Shown in pieces: positions 54,617 to 62,766 of a stretch of 64,000 nucleotides of DNA; position 1 is the first letter of the stretch; each line of letters begins with the position of its first letter. The notes below the pieces were generated by a model that searched no databases, was not told the DNA's origin, and saw only the letters and a program-made list of their open reading frames with translations. The position numbers were made by a program, and so were the translations under genes. The DNA is from Clostridiaceae bacterium (GTDB taxonomy: Bacteria > Bacillota > Clostridia > Lachnospirales > Lachnospiraceae). Location of the stretch: contig QXXC01000004.1 of the NCBI GenBank assembly GCA_009911305.1, positions 62,001 to 126,000 of the forward strand, read 5' to 3'.

Positions 54617-54710
54617 TTTACATTCCTTCTTTCTTATTTTTTCATATATCGTTTTTCCGCCGGCCTGCGCTTTTTCCCGGGCAGGACGACCGAACCGGGA
54701 AATTAGATAC

Positions 54711-54745
54711 ATCATATTACTATTTACCTACTATGTCAATAGGTA
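54711..54745 (-). promoter_or_regulatory. cysK promoter with Rrf2-type operator
   Basis: On the minus strand TTGACA (54739-54734), 17 bp, TATGAT (54716-54711). The dyad TACCTA-N9-TAGGTA (54725-54745) covers the -35, and a further TATATAGGT half-site lies towards the regulator gene. Binding there would block cysK transcription. Confidence 0.75.
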
Positions 54746-54757
54746 TATAGGTTTTTA

Positions 54758-54786
54758 TTGATCTTTTCTTTATTTAACCGTATAAT
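54758..54786 (+). promoter_or_regulatory. Promoter of the Rrf2 regulator gene
   Basis: TTGATC (54758-54763), 17 bp, TATAAT (54781-54786), with AGGAGG following. Confidence 0.65.
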
Positions 54787-54809
54787 ACAAAAACAGGAGG
54801 TATATTCCG

Positions 54810-55217
54810 ATGATTTCAACAAAGGCGCGCTATGCGCTCAGAGTATTGATCGACCTTGCCCAAAATCAGGAAGACAGCTATGTTCCCTTAAAGGAACTAT
54901 CAAAACGACAGGAGATTTCCGAAAAATATCTGGAGATCATACTAAAAATACTTGTAAAAGGCAAAATTGTAAAAGGGCTTCGCGGAAAAGGCGGCGGATA
55001 CAGGCTGACCCGCCCGCGGGAAGCGTATACAGTAGGCGAAATTATCGAGCTGACGGAAGGCCCGCTTGCCCCGGTGGCCTGCCTTATGCCGGATTCTGAG
55101 CGGTGCCCCCGGCAAAGCGCCTGCGCCACCCTGCCCCTGTGGAAAAAATTTAATGCGCATATTCACGATTTCTTTTATGGGATAACATTAGACGATTTAA
55201 TCAATGGGCGCTTTTAA
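54810..55217 (+). CDS. Rrf2-family regulator (CymR/IscR-like)
   Basis: 135 aa. Winged helix at the N terminus (MISTKARYALRVLIDLAQ, then KRQEISEKYLEIILKIL), followed by GKGGGYRLTRP wing and a Cys cluster CLMPDSERCPRQSAC (about 91-105). IscR-type Cys residues bind Fe-S, while CymR senses through partner CysK. Divergence from cysK with a dyad between favours a CymR-like sulfur role (inference); the three Cys leave an Fe-S function open. Confidence 0.85.
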   Translation: MISTKARYALRVLIDLAQNQEDSYVPLKELSKRQEISEKYLEIILKILVKGKIVKGLRGKGGGYRLTRPREAYTVGEIIELTEGPLAPVACLMPDSERCPRQSACATLPLWKKFNAHIHDFFYGITLDDLINGRF

Positions 55218-55251
55218 CATGCCGCATCGTATCATTGAAAGCACACAGGGA

Positions 55252-55321
55252 GGATTCGTACAGCCCTGCATAAATAACGGGCGCTGAAATTCACCGTTAT
55301 TTGTGCAAAGCTGTACGAACC
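55252..55321. repeat. Perfectly structured palindrome overlapping the end of the FlaR-like gene
   Basis: GGATTCGTACAGC and GCTGTACGAACC, then GCATAAATAACGG and CCGTTATTTGTGC, pair on both sides of a 13-nt loop. The right arm encodes the last residues of the neighbouring gene. Confidence 0.7.
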
Positions 55322-55839
55322 GCGTTGGGGCCGTCAGGCGGCAAATCCATCTGCAGCTCCCTCAGATACACATCCGCCTCTCCCCTTGACTTAAAAACAA
55401 ATATTTCCCGTCCTTCCCGGTACTTCCCCAAAAGCTCATAGATCCGGGGCAACTGCTCCCTGGGAAAATCCAAAATCCACCTTCTGAATTCCTCATCAAG
55501 CCCTGTCTCCACCCAGGGCAGATCCTCCCGCTTCTTACCGACACGCGCCTGCGCCCCGGCAAGGCAGACCGAAAGGGGGTAATCCAGCAAAAAAACTGTG
55601 TCACACGCCTGCAAACGCATTTCAAGGGAACGCTGATAGTTCCCATCCACAATCCAGCGTTCCCTCGCAATAATCTTACGCACCGCGGCATCAAACACCT
55701 CCCTGGATACGTTCGTGCGATCCGGCCTGTGCCACACCATATCCAGATAATACAGCGGAATTCCCGTACAGTCCTTAAGCGTCCTCGCAAACGTACTCTT
55801 CCCCGCGCCGGGACTCCCGATAACGATACTTTTCAACAT
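55297..55839 (-). CDS. FlaR-like P-loop kinase (adenylate kinase-related)
   Basis: 180 aa from ATG 55839, with GAGAGG 8 nt upstream; a GTG five codons earlier overlaps that site. Walker A GSPGAGKSTFA (about 8-18), LYYLDMVWHRPD, and ERWIVDGNYQRS follow the topology-modulation/FlaR family pattern. Role in bacteria is poorly known; nucleotide or small-molecule phosphorylation is plausible. Its last residues (VRTALHK) are encoded inside a palindrome. Confidence 0.8.
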   Translation of the reverse strand: MLKSIVIGSPGAGKSTFARTLKDCTGIPLYYLDMVWHRPDRTNVSREVFDAAVRKIIARERWIVDGNYQRSLEMRLQACDTVFLLDYPLSVCLAGAQARVGKKREDLPWVETGLDEEFRRWILDFPREQLPRIYELLGKYREGREIFVFKSRGEADVYLRELQMDLPPDGPNAVRTALHK

Positions 55840-55920
55840 ACGCGGTCCTCTCACGATTCTATCCGGCCTTCTCCATGTTATTTACACGATACGATGCACA
55901 CGGAACGTATTTAAAAAGCC

Positions 55921-56835
55921 CTACCTCCGCTCACTCCCCAAAAGCTTTGCCAGCACCGCCTTCTGCGCATGCAGCCGGTTCTCGGCCTCCTCAAAGATCT
56001 CTTCCGCATGCGCCTCAAACACCTTCTCCGTGATCTCCTGCCCGCGGTAAGCCGGCAGACAGTGCAGCACCATGGCGTCCGGCCTTGCGGCCGCCATCAG
56101 ATCCTCATTCACCTGATACCCGGCAAAAGCTTTCATGCGCTCTTCCTTCTCTGCCTCCTGCCCCATGGACGCCCATGTATCGGTGATCACGATATCCGCA
56201 TTCTCCGCCGCCTTCATCGGATCATCGGTCAGGGAAAATGTCTCATACCCGCCCGCGAATTCCAGCACCGTCTTATCCGGCCGGTACTCCTTCGGGCATG
56301 CGGCCGACACCTTCATCTTCATCTTCAGACCGCCGACAATCAGGGAATTGGCCATATTGTTCCCGTCCCCGATATAGCACAGCTTCAGACCGTCCAGCAT
56401 GCCGTACCGCTCACGGATGGTCATGAGATCCGCCAGCACCTGGCACGGGTGGCAGAAATCCGTGAGGCCGTTGATCACCGGAACTGAGCCATACCTGGCC
56501 AGATCCTCGACCTCCTTCTGCTCATAGGTGCGGATCATGATGCCGTCTAAATACCGGGAAAGCACGCGGGCCGTGTCCTGGACCGGCTCGCCGCGGCCGA
56601 TCTGTAAGTCGCGGGAGGACAGAAAGAGCGCCTGCCCGCCCAGCTGGAAGATCCCGGTTTCAAACGAAACCCGCGTTCTGGTTGAAGATTTCTGGAAAAT
56701 GAGTCCCACGGACTTTCCCTCCAGAATCCGGTGGGGAATCCCGTGCTTTCTCTCGTATTTGAGCTGATCCGCCCGATCAAGGATGGACGTAATCTCCTCC
56801 GGCGCGCAGTCCAGAAGCTTTAATAAGTGTTTCAT
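55921..56835 (-). CDS. argF: Ornithine carbamoyltransferase
   Basis: 304 aa. Carbamoyl phosphate site SSTRTRVSFE (about 54-63) and ornithine/carbamoyl motifs FCHPCQVLAD and HCLPAYRGQEI are intact. It converts ornithine and carbamoyl phosphate to citrulline. Start overlaps the argD stop by 4 bp. Last gene of the arg operon in this window; no strong terminator visible before the FlaR-like gene. Confidence 0.97.
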   Translation of the reverse strand: MKHLLKLLDCAPEEITSILDRADQLKYERKHGIPHRILEGKSVGLIFQKSSTRTRVSFETGIFQLGGQALFLSSRDLQIGRGEPVQDTARVLSRYLDGIMIRTYEQKEVEDLARYGSVPVINGLTDFCHPCQVLADLMTIRERYGMLDGLKLCYIGDGNNMANSLIVGGLKMKMKVSAACPKEYRPDKTVLEFAGGYETFSLTDDPMKAAENADIVITDTWASMGQEAEKEERMKAFAGYQVNEDLMAAARPDAMVLHCLPAYRGQEITEKVFEAHAEEIFEEAENRLHAQKAVLAKLLGSERR

Positions 56836-58016
56836 TCTCCAAATACCTCCTTCATGGCCGAAACGGCTGTGTCTATCTCTTTATATGTGATCACAAGCGG
56901 CGGGAGCAGGCGGATCGTATCCGTCCCGGCGGTCAGCACAAGGACGCCGTGTTCCATCAGATTCGCCACAAGCCCGGCCCTCTCATCCGCCCCGACCGCG
57001 ATCCCCAGCATCAGGCCCATGCCGCGCACGCCCTTTATCTTAGAAGAGCCGATGGACAGGATGGCCTTCCTTAAGTAGTCGCCCTTTTCCCTGACCTCCT
57101 TTAAAAACTCCGGAGTGTTGACCACAGACAGCACCGTGCAGGCCGCAGCGCAGCAGAACGGGTTTCCGCCGAAGGTGGTCCCATGCGTCCCCGCGCCCAG
57201 GACGTCCGCGCACGCGGCGGAGGCCATCACAGCCCCGATGGGCACGCCGCCGCCCAAGCCTTTGGCCATGCTGACAATATCCGGCGAAATCCCGTACTGC
57301 TCATAGCAGAACAGGCTCCCGGTACGGCCGATCCCGGTCTGCACCTCGTCCACCAGAAACAGGATATCGCGCTCGCCGCAGAACTTCCTCGCCTCCTGCA
57401 CATACGCCTTATCAAGGGGAAGCACGCCGCCCTCTCCCTGGATCATCTCCATCATGACCGCGCACGTGGACGCGTCGGCCTTTGCCCTCAGATCGTCCAT
57501 GTCATTGGCCGCCGCATAGTCAAAGCCCTCGGTAAAGGGGAAGAAATACTGATGGAATTTGTCCTGCCCCGTGGCCTTTAAGGTCGTCACCGTACGGCCG
57601 TGGAAGGACTGTTTTAAGGTAATGATCTTATTTCTCCCCTCTCCGTATTTGTCAAAGGAATACTTCCTGGCGAGCTTGATCATGCCCTCATTGGCCTCGG
57701 CCCCGGAATTGGAAAAGAATACCTTTCCCATACCGCAGGAGGCGACAAGGGCCTTTGCCGCCCGCGCCATCGGCTCGGTGTAGTAAAGGTTTGATACGTG
57801 CATCACCTTATGGGCCTGCTCTGTCAGGGCATGGATCAGCCCCTCATGGTTATGCCCCAGACAGTTCACGCCGATCCCGGAGGTCAGATCAATATAGGAT
57901 TTCCCCTCCACGTCCCAGAGCGTCGCGCCCTCTCCGCGCTCCAGCGCAATCTGGAAGCGGTTGTATGTATGCATTAAATACGTCTCTTCCTCTGTCTTCA
58001 ATTCCTGAAATGTCAT
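56832..58016 (-). CDS. argD: Acetylornithine aminotransferase
   Basis: 394 aa from ATG 58016 (GGGAGG about 10 nt upstream). The PLP lysine is in SMAKGLGGGVPIGA, with GAEANEGMIKLAR and EMIQGEGGVLPL in the usual places. A class III aminotransferase; transaminates N-acetylglutamate semialdehyde to N-acetylornithine. Preceded by three 35-bp repeats and overlapping argF by 4 bp. Confidence 0.96.
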   Translation of the reverse strand: MTFQELKTEEETYLMHTYNRFQIALERGEGATLWDVEGKSYIDLTSGIGVNCLGHNHEGLIHALTEQAHKVMHVSNLYYTEPMARAAKALVASCGMGKVFFSNSGAEANEGMIKLARKYSFDKYGEGRNKIITLKQSFHGRTVTTLKATGQDKFHQYFFPFTEGFDYAAANDMDDLRAKADASTCAVMMEMIQGEGGVLPLDKAYVQEARKFCGERDILFLVDEVQTGIGRTGSLFCYEQYGISPDIVSMAKGLGGGVPIGAVMASAACADVLGAGTHGTTFGGNPFCCAAACTVLSVVNTPEFLKEVREKGDYLRKAILSIGSSKIKGVRGMGLMLGIAVGADERAGLVANLMEHGVLVLTAGTDTIRLLPPLVITYKEIDTAVSAMKEVFGE

Positions 58017-58061
58017 CTTCCTTCTACCTCCCGCCATTCTAATGGTATTTGATACGGACAG

Positions 58062-58166
58062 CCGCCTGCTTATCTGATGGTTTTCAGGCAAAAGAACCGC
58101 CTGCCCGCCTGATATGCTTCAGGCTAAAGAGCTGCCTGCTTATCTGATATGCTTCAGGCAGATAAG
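58062..58166. repeat. Three 35-bp tandem repeats between argB and argD
   Basis: Units at 58062-58096, 58097-58131 and 58132-58166. Units 2 and 3 contain GCCTGATATGCTTCAGGC or a close variant, which can form a small GCCTGA/TCAGGC hairpin. No spacer-like unique sequence. Confidence 0.8.
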
Positions 58167-58174
58167 CCGCCGGA

Positions 58175-59044
58175 CTATGAAAACATGGTTCCCACGCCGT
58201 CGTCACTGAGCAGCTCAATCAAAATCGAGTGCGGCACTCTCCCGTCCTGGATATTGGCCCGCTCCACGCCCTGGCGCACGGCCTCCACGCAGCACTCCAC
58301 CTTGGGGATCATGCCCCCGGAAATGACGCCTGCCTTGATAAGCACCGGAACCTCGGACACCTTTAATTCCGGAATCAGGGTGCTGTCATCGCCCGGCGTC
58401 CGCATAAGTCCGCGCACGTCGGTCAGAAGGATCAGCTTTTTAGCCTTTAAGGCCACAGCCAGCTTCTCGGCCGCCGTATCAGCGTTGATATTGTAATTCG
58501 TCTCCTCGTCCATCCCGGCCGCCACGGAGGATACGACCGGGATAAAGCCCTCCTCCAGCATGTTGAGGATAATCTGCTCATTGACCTCCCGGATCTCGCC
58601 CACATAGCCGTAATCAGTCCCGTCCGGATCGGTTAGCCGGACAGCCTTAAAGAGCCCCCCGTCCATGCCGGCCAGGCCCACGGCGCGGCCTCCGGCCTTT
58701 TCAAAGAGGGAAACCAGGTTCTTGTTGACCTTGCCGCAGAGGATCATCTGTACAATGTCCATGGTTTCCTGGTCCGTATAGCGCAGTCCCTTGACAAATT
58801 TAGACTCTTTTCCGATTTTTTTCAGCATCTCGGAAATCTCCGGGCCGCCGCCGTGTACCAGCACTGCCTTTATACCCACCAGATTCAAAAGAACGATGTC
58901 CTCGATCACCGCTTCCTTTAACTCCTCGTTGATCATGGCGTTCCCGCCGTATTTCACCACAATAATTTCCCCGGCGTATTCCTGGATATAGGGCAGGGCC
59001 TCCACCAGCGTTTCCGCCCGCATCTCCGGTTTTAAATTCATCAT
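58175..59044 (-). CDS. argB: Acetylglutamate kinase
   Basis: 289 aa. VVKYGGNAMIN near residue 30 and VLVHGGGPEISEML near residue 62 bind ATP and acetylglutamate, as in all ArgB. NADTAAEKLAVALKAKKLILLTDVRGL near 180. The N-terminal helix typical of arginine-inhibited hexameric enzymes may be present (MNLKPEMRAETLVEALPYI), so arginine feedback is possible. Start overlaps the argJ stop. Confidence 0.97.
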   Translation of the reverse strand: MMNLKPEMRAETLVEALPYIQEYAGEIIVVKYGGNAMINEELKEAVIEDIVLLNLVGIKAVLVHGGGPEISEMLKKIGKESKFVKGLRYTDQETMDIVQMILCGKVNKNLVSLFEKAGGRAVGLAGMDGGLFKAVRLTDPDGTDYGYVGEIREVNEQIILNMLEEGFIPVVSSVAAGMDEETNYNINADTAAEKLAVALKAKKLILLTDVRGLMRTPGDDSTLIPELKVSEVPVLIKAGVISGGMIPKVECCVEAVRQGVERANIQDGRVPHSILIELLSDDGVGTMFS

Positions 59045-60249
59045 GACCGATAATCTCCATTTATTTTCACATAATCATACGTCAAATCGCAGCCCCAGCA
59101 GGTCACGGCCCCGCCGCCCTCCTTGAGAGTTACGCGGATCTCCACTTCCTCCTGGCTTAAGATTCTCTTTGCCAGATTCTCGTCAAAATCGAGCCCTCTA
59201 CCCTGCTCGCAGACAGCGATTCTGCCCTCTTTGGAGGCAAATTCCACGGTGACGGCCTCTGTGTCAAAGGGCGCGCCGGAATAGCCCATGGCGCAGAGAA
59301 CCCGCCCCCAGTTGGCGTCTGAGCCGAACATCGCGGCCTTGACAAGCGAGGAGGAACAGATGGATTTTGCCAGGCGCTCCGCCGTCTCCTCATCCGCCGC
59401 GCCGGACACGGAGCAGGTCATCAGCTTGCTCGCGCCCTCGCCGTCCCCGGCAATCTTGCGCGCCAGATCCTCTGTGATCGTGTGGAGCGCTTCGCGAAAT
59501 GCCGTATAATCCGCGCCCTCTGCCGCGATCTCCGCGTTCCCGGCCATGCCGTTAGCTAAGAGCGCGCACATATCGTTGGTGGAGGTATCGCCGTCCACGG
59601 TAACCCGGTTAAAGGTGATCCGCGCCTCGTCGAGCAATGCCTTCTGCATCTGCTCTGCCGTGATCGCGCAGTCTGTGGTGATAAAGGCCAGCATGGTTCC
59701 CATATTGGGATGGATCATGCCGGAGCCCTTGCAGATGCCGCCCATATGGCAGACGGTTCCCCCGGCCTCAAACTCCACGGCAATGGTTTTAACCTTTGTG
59801 TCTGTGGTCATGATCGCCTCCGCGGCCGTCATGGAATTGTCGTATTTCATTTCCATACTGCCTGCGTGCTCCTCGATTGCCTCCACGTTTAAGGTCTGGC
59901 CGATCACGCCCGTGGAGGCCACAATCACATCCTCTGCCTCCACGCCCAGCGCCCGGGCCGCGGCCGCGGCCTCCCTCCTGGCGTTTTCCATGCCAAACGG
60001 CGCGCAGGCGTTGGCATTGCCGGAATTCACGATCACAGCCCTGGCCTTCCCGTTGGCCAGGTGCTCCTTTGTCAGGAGAATGGGCGCCGCCTTGACCCGA
60101 TTCGTCGTATATACGGCTGCAGCGTTACATTCACAATCTGAAAGGATCATTGCAAGATCCTTCTTGGTCTGGGACTTGCGGATCCCGCAGCGCATCGCGC
60201 CCGCTCTAAAACCCTTTGCAGCGCATACGCCGCCCTCTATGATTTTCAT
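59041..60249 (-). CDS. argJ: Bifunctional ornithine acetyltransferase/N-acetylglutamate synthase
   Basis: 402 aa. The self-cleavage site is in VTVDGDTSTNDM, where the chain splits before the Thr that becomes the nucleophile. SGNANACAPFG and DTKVKTIAVEF are typical. It recycles the acetyl group from N-acetylornithine to glutamate, so argA and argE are not needed. Overlaps argB by 4 bp. Confidence 0.97.
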   Translation of the reverse strand: MKIIEGGVCAAKGFRAGAMRCGIRKSQTKKDLAMILSDCECNAAAVYTTNRVKAAPILLTKEHLANGKARAVIVNSGNANACAPFGMENARREAAAAARALGVEAEDVIVASTGVIGQTLNVEAIEEHAGSMEMKYDNSMTAAEAIMTTDTKVKTIAVEFEAGGTVCHMGGICKGSGMIHPNMGTMLAFITTDCAITAEQMQKALLDEARITFNRVTVDGDTSTNDMCALLANGMAGNAEIAAEGADYTAFREALHTITEDLARKIAGDGEGASKLMTCSVSGAADEETAERLAKSICSSSLVKAAMFGSDANWGRVLCAMGYSGAPFDTEAVTVEFASKEGRIAVCEQGRGLDFDENLAKRILSQEEVEIRVTLKEGGGAVTCWGCDLTYDYVKINGDYRS

Positions 60250-60276
60250 GCCTTTCCCTCTCTTCCATAACTAAAT

Positions 60277-60335
60277 GAAACCTTACATATTTTACGAAAC
60301 CTCGCACATTTAACCGAAGTCTTACACATTCAGCC
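60277..60335. repeat. Three ~20-bp imperfect tandem repeats between argC and argJ
   Basis: Units of GAAACCTTACATATTTTAC type at 60277-60295, 60296-60315 and 60316-60335, the last one reaching into the argC stop. AT-rich, of unknown function. Confidence 0.5.
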
Positions 60336-61275
60336 CCGTTGTCTCCTCAAATCCCAGCGCCAGATTCATATTTTGGACCGCCGCGCCGGAAGCGCCCTTG
60401 CCCAGATTGTCAAACAGGGCGGTTACCATGGTCTGATCCGCATGCCCGTTCACAATCAGGGCCAGGACATCGCTTCCGGCCATGCTCCCGGCCGCGATCA
60501 TGCCCTCATAGCCAAAGGGATGAACCTTTACGAGCTTCTGCCCCTCATACCATTCGGCCAGGCAGGCGCATAGGTCCGCAGCAGACGGACACCCGTTCAG
60601 CAAGCGGTTTTCAAACGTCACCGTCACAGCCATCCCCTTATAATAATCATCCACCACCGGGCAGAAGGCCGGGGGACGGGAAAGCCCGCAGACAGCCTGC
60701 ATCTCCGGCAGATGCTTGTGCTTTAAATTCAGCCCGTAGATGCGGGGCGAAAAATGGCTCTTTGGCTTTTCCTCTGACTCATACTCCGCAATCATCTTTT
60801 TGCCGCCGCCGGAATAGCCGGTCAGGGAAAACGCGGACAGCGGATAGTCCGCCGGCACAATTCCCTTTTGCACCAGAGGGTACACGGCGGTGATAAAGCC
60901 CGTGGCATGGCAGCCGGGATTGGCGATCCGCTTTGACTCCCTTATCCTCTCCCGGTACGTCTGTGAAAGCTCCGCCAGGCCGTACGCCCAGCCCGCCGCC
61001 GTCCGGTGCGCCGTGGAAGCGTCGATAACGCGAACCGTCTCCCGCTCCACAAGCGACACGGCCTCCACAGCGGCCGCGTCGGGAAGGCAGAGAAAAACCA
61101 GATCCGCCTCATTGATAAGCTTTTTCCGCTCATCCGTATCCTTGCGCTTTTCCTCATCAATCAGGAGCAGCCGGATATCGTCCCGCGCCGCCAGGCGATC
61201 GTATATCTGGAGGCCCGTTGTGCCTTCCTTCCCGTCAATATAAATCTTTGGTTTTTCTGCCGTCACGGCCGTCAC
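60322..61275 (-). CDS. argC: N-acetyl-gamma-glutamyl-phosphate reductase (type 2)
   Basis: 317 aa. The short start KIYIDGKEGTTGLQIYDRL and catalytic Cys in NPGCHATGFITA fit the shorter type 2 family. It reduces acetylglutamyl phosphate with NADPH. Start overlaps the argH stop by 4 bp. Confidence 0.96.
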   Translation of the reverse strand: MTAVTAEKPKIYIDGKEGTTGLQIYDRLAARDDIRLLLIDEEKRKDTDERKKLINEADLVFLCLPDAAAVEAVSLVERETVRVIDASTAHRTAAGWAYGLAELSQTYRERIRESKRIANPGCHATGFITAVYPLVQKGIVPADYPLSAFSLTGYSGGGKKMIAEYESEEKPKSHFSPRIYGLNLKHKHLPEMQAVCGLSRPPAFCPVVDDYYKGMAVTVTFENRLLNGCPSAADLCACLAEWYEGQKLVKVHPFGYEGMIAAGSMAGSDVLALIVNGHADQTMVTALFDNLGKGASGAAVQNMNLALGFEETTGLNV

Positions 61276-62657
61276 TCCTCCCGTTTTCCTATAAATGCCT
61301 CAATCGCCGCAATCTGGCGCGACACCTCCTCCGGGGCCGGCCCGCCGGGCGCCTTCCTGCCGCGCACGCACGTCTTTAAATCAATGGCCTCATACACATC
61401 CGCCTCAAACAGCTCCGAATGCGCCTGAAGCTCCGGAAGCGTCAGATCCGAGAGCGCGCAGTCGCGTTTCACACACTCTCCCACAAGCTGGCCCACAGTT
61501 TTGTAGGCGTCGCGGAACGGCATACCCTTTTTCGTCAGATAATCGGCGCAGTCCGTCGCATTGATAAAGCCTTTTAACGCCGCCCGCTCCATGTTATCCT
61601 TCCGCAGTTCCATGGTGGCAAACATCGGCGTAAGGACGCGCAGGCACTGCTTTACCGTATCGATCGCGTCAAAGACCGCCTCCTTGTCCTCCTGCATATC
61701 CTTATTATATGCCAGCGGAAGCCCCTTTAACGCGGTGAGTAAGGTAAAAAGGGAACCGTAGACGCGCCCCGTCTTGCCGCGCACCAGCTCGCACACATCC
61801 GGGTTCTTCTTCTGCGGCATGATCGACGATCCCGTGGAAAATGCGTCATCCAGCTCCACAAACTTAAACTCCCACGAGCACCACGCGATGATCTCCTCCG
61901 AAAAACGCGACAGATGCATCATCAGGATCGAGAGCGCCGAGCAGAGCTCCACGCAGTAATCGCGGTCCGACACGCCGTCCAGCGAATTATCCGTTATCCG
62001 CGCAAAGCCCAGCCTCTCCCTCACAAAATCGCGGTCAATGGGGTACGTGGTGGAGGCCAGCGCGCCGGAGCCGAGCGGCATATCGTCCATGCCCTCCAGG
62101 CAGTTTTCCAGGCGGATCACGTCGCGCTTCATCATATTGGCATAGGCCATCATATAGTGGCCAAAGGTCACCGGCTGCGCGCGCTGCAGATGCGTATAGC
62201 CCGGCATCACGGTCTCCGTGTTCTTCTTCGCGCTCCCGCACAGAGCCTTCATAAACTGCAGCACCTGCCCCTTAATGGCTGCAATCTCTTTTTTCACATA
62301 CATGCGCAGATCCAGCGCCACCTGATCGTTTCTTGAGCGGGCCGTGTGGAGACGCTTGCCCGCGTCCCCAATCCGTTCCGTCAGGATATGCTCCACATTC
62401 ATGTGGATGTCCTCATAATCCTGCGAAAATTCAATCGTCCCGTTCTCAATATCCTGCAGAATACCCTGCAGCCCCTCTGTAATCCGATCCGCCTCATCCT
62501 GCGCGATAATCCCCTGCTTTCCCAGCATGGCCGCATGGGCCATGGAACCGGTGATATCCTCCTTATACAGACGGCAGTCAAAGGATATGGAGGAATTAAA
62601 ATCATTTACTTCCAGATCCGTCTCTTTCCCGAAACGGCCTGCCCACAGCTTTGCCAT
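61272..62657 (-). CDS. argH: Argininosuccinate lyase
   Basis: 461 aa, full length. Family signature GSSIMPQKKNPD (about 280-291) with the catalytic Ser, ARSRNDQVALDLR and HLQRAQPVTFGH. It splits argininosuccinate into arginine and fumarate. It lies 109 bp downstream of argG. Confidence 0.97.
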   Translation of the reverse strand: MAKLWAGRFGKETDLEVNDFNSSISFDCRLYKEDITGSMAHAAMLGKQGIIAQDEADRITEGLQGILQDIENGTIEFSQDYEDIHMNVEHILTERIGDAGKRLHTARSRNDQVALDLRMYVKKEIAAIKGQVLQFMKALCGSAKKNTETVMPGYTHLQRAQPVTFGHYMMAYANMMKRDVIRLENCLEGMDDMPLGSGALASTTYPIDRDFVRERLGFARITDNSLDGVSDRDYCVELCSALSILMMHLSRFSEEIIAWCSWEFKFVELDDAFSTGSSIMPQKKNPDVCELVRGKTGRVYGSLFTLLTALKGLPLAYNKDMQEDKEAVFDAIDTVKQCLRVLTPMFATMELRKDNMERAALKGFINATDCADYLTKKGMPFRDAYKTVGQLVGECVKRDCALSDLTLPELQAHSELFEADVYEAIDLKTCVRGRKAPGGPAPEEVSRQIAAIEAFIGKREE

Positions 62658-62766
62658 TTATCTTTACTCCTTTACCCTGTCCTGTTCCATCGATTCTTTA
62701 TGCCTCCCGCAAACGCCGTGCTCACAAAAAGTCCCGCGCTGCCCGGCATAGGAACCGCAACCGCAG

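Noticed and set aside
58062-58166. CRISPR-like array
   Set aside because: Direct tandem units without unique spacers and no cas genes in the window.
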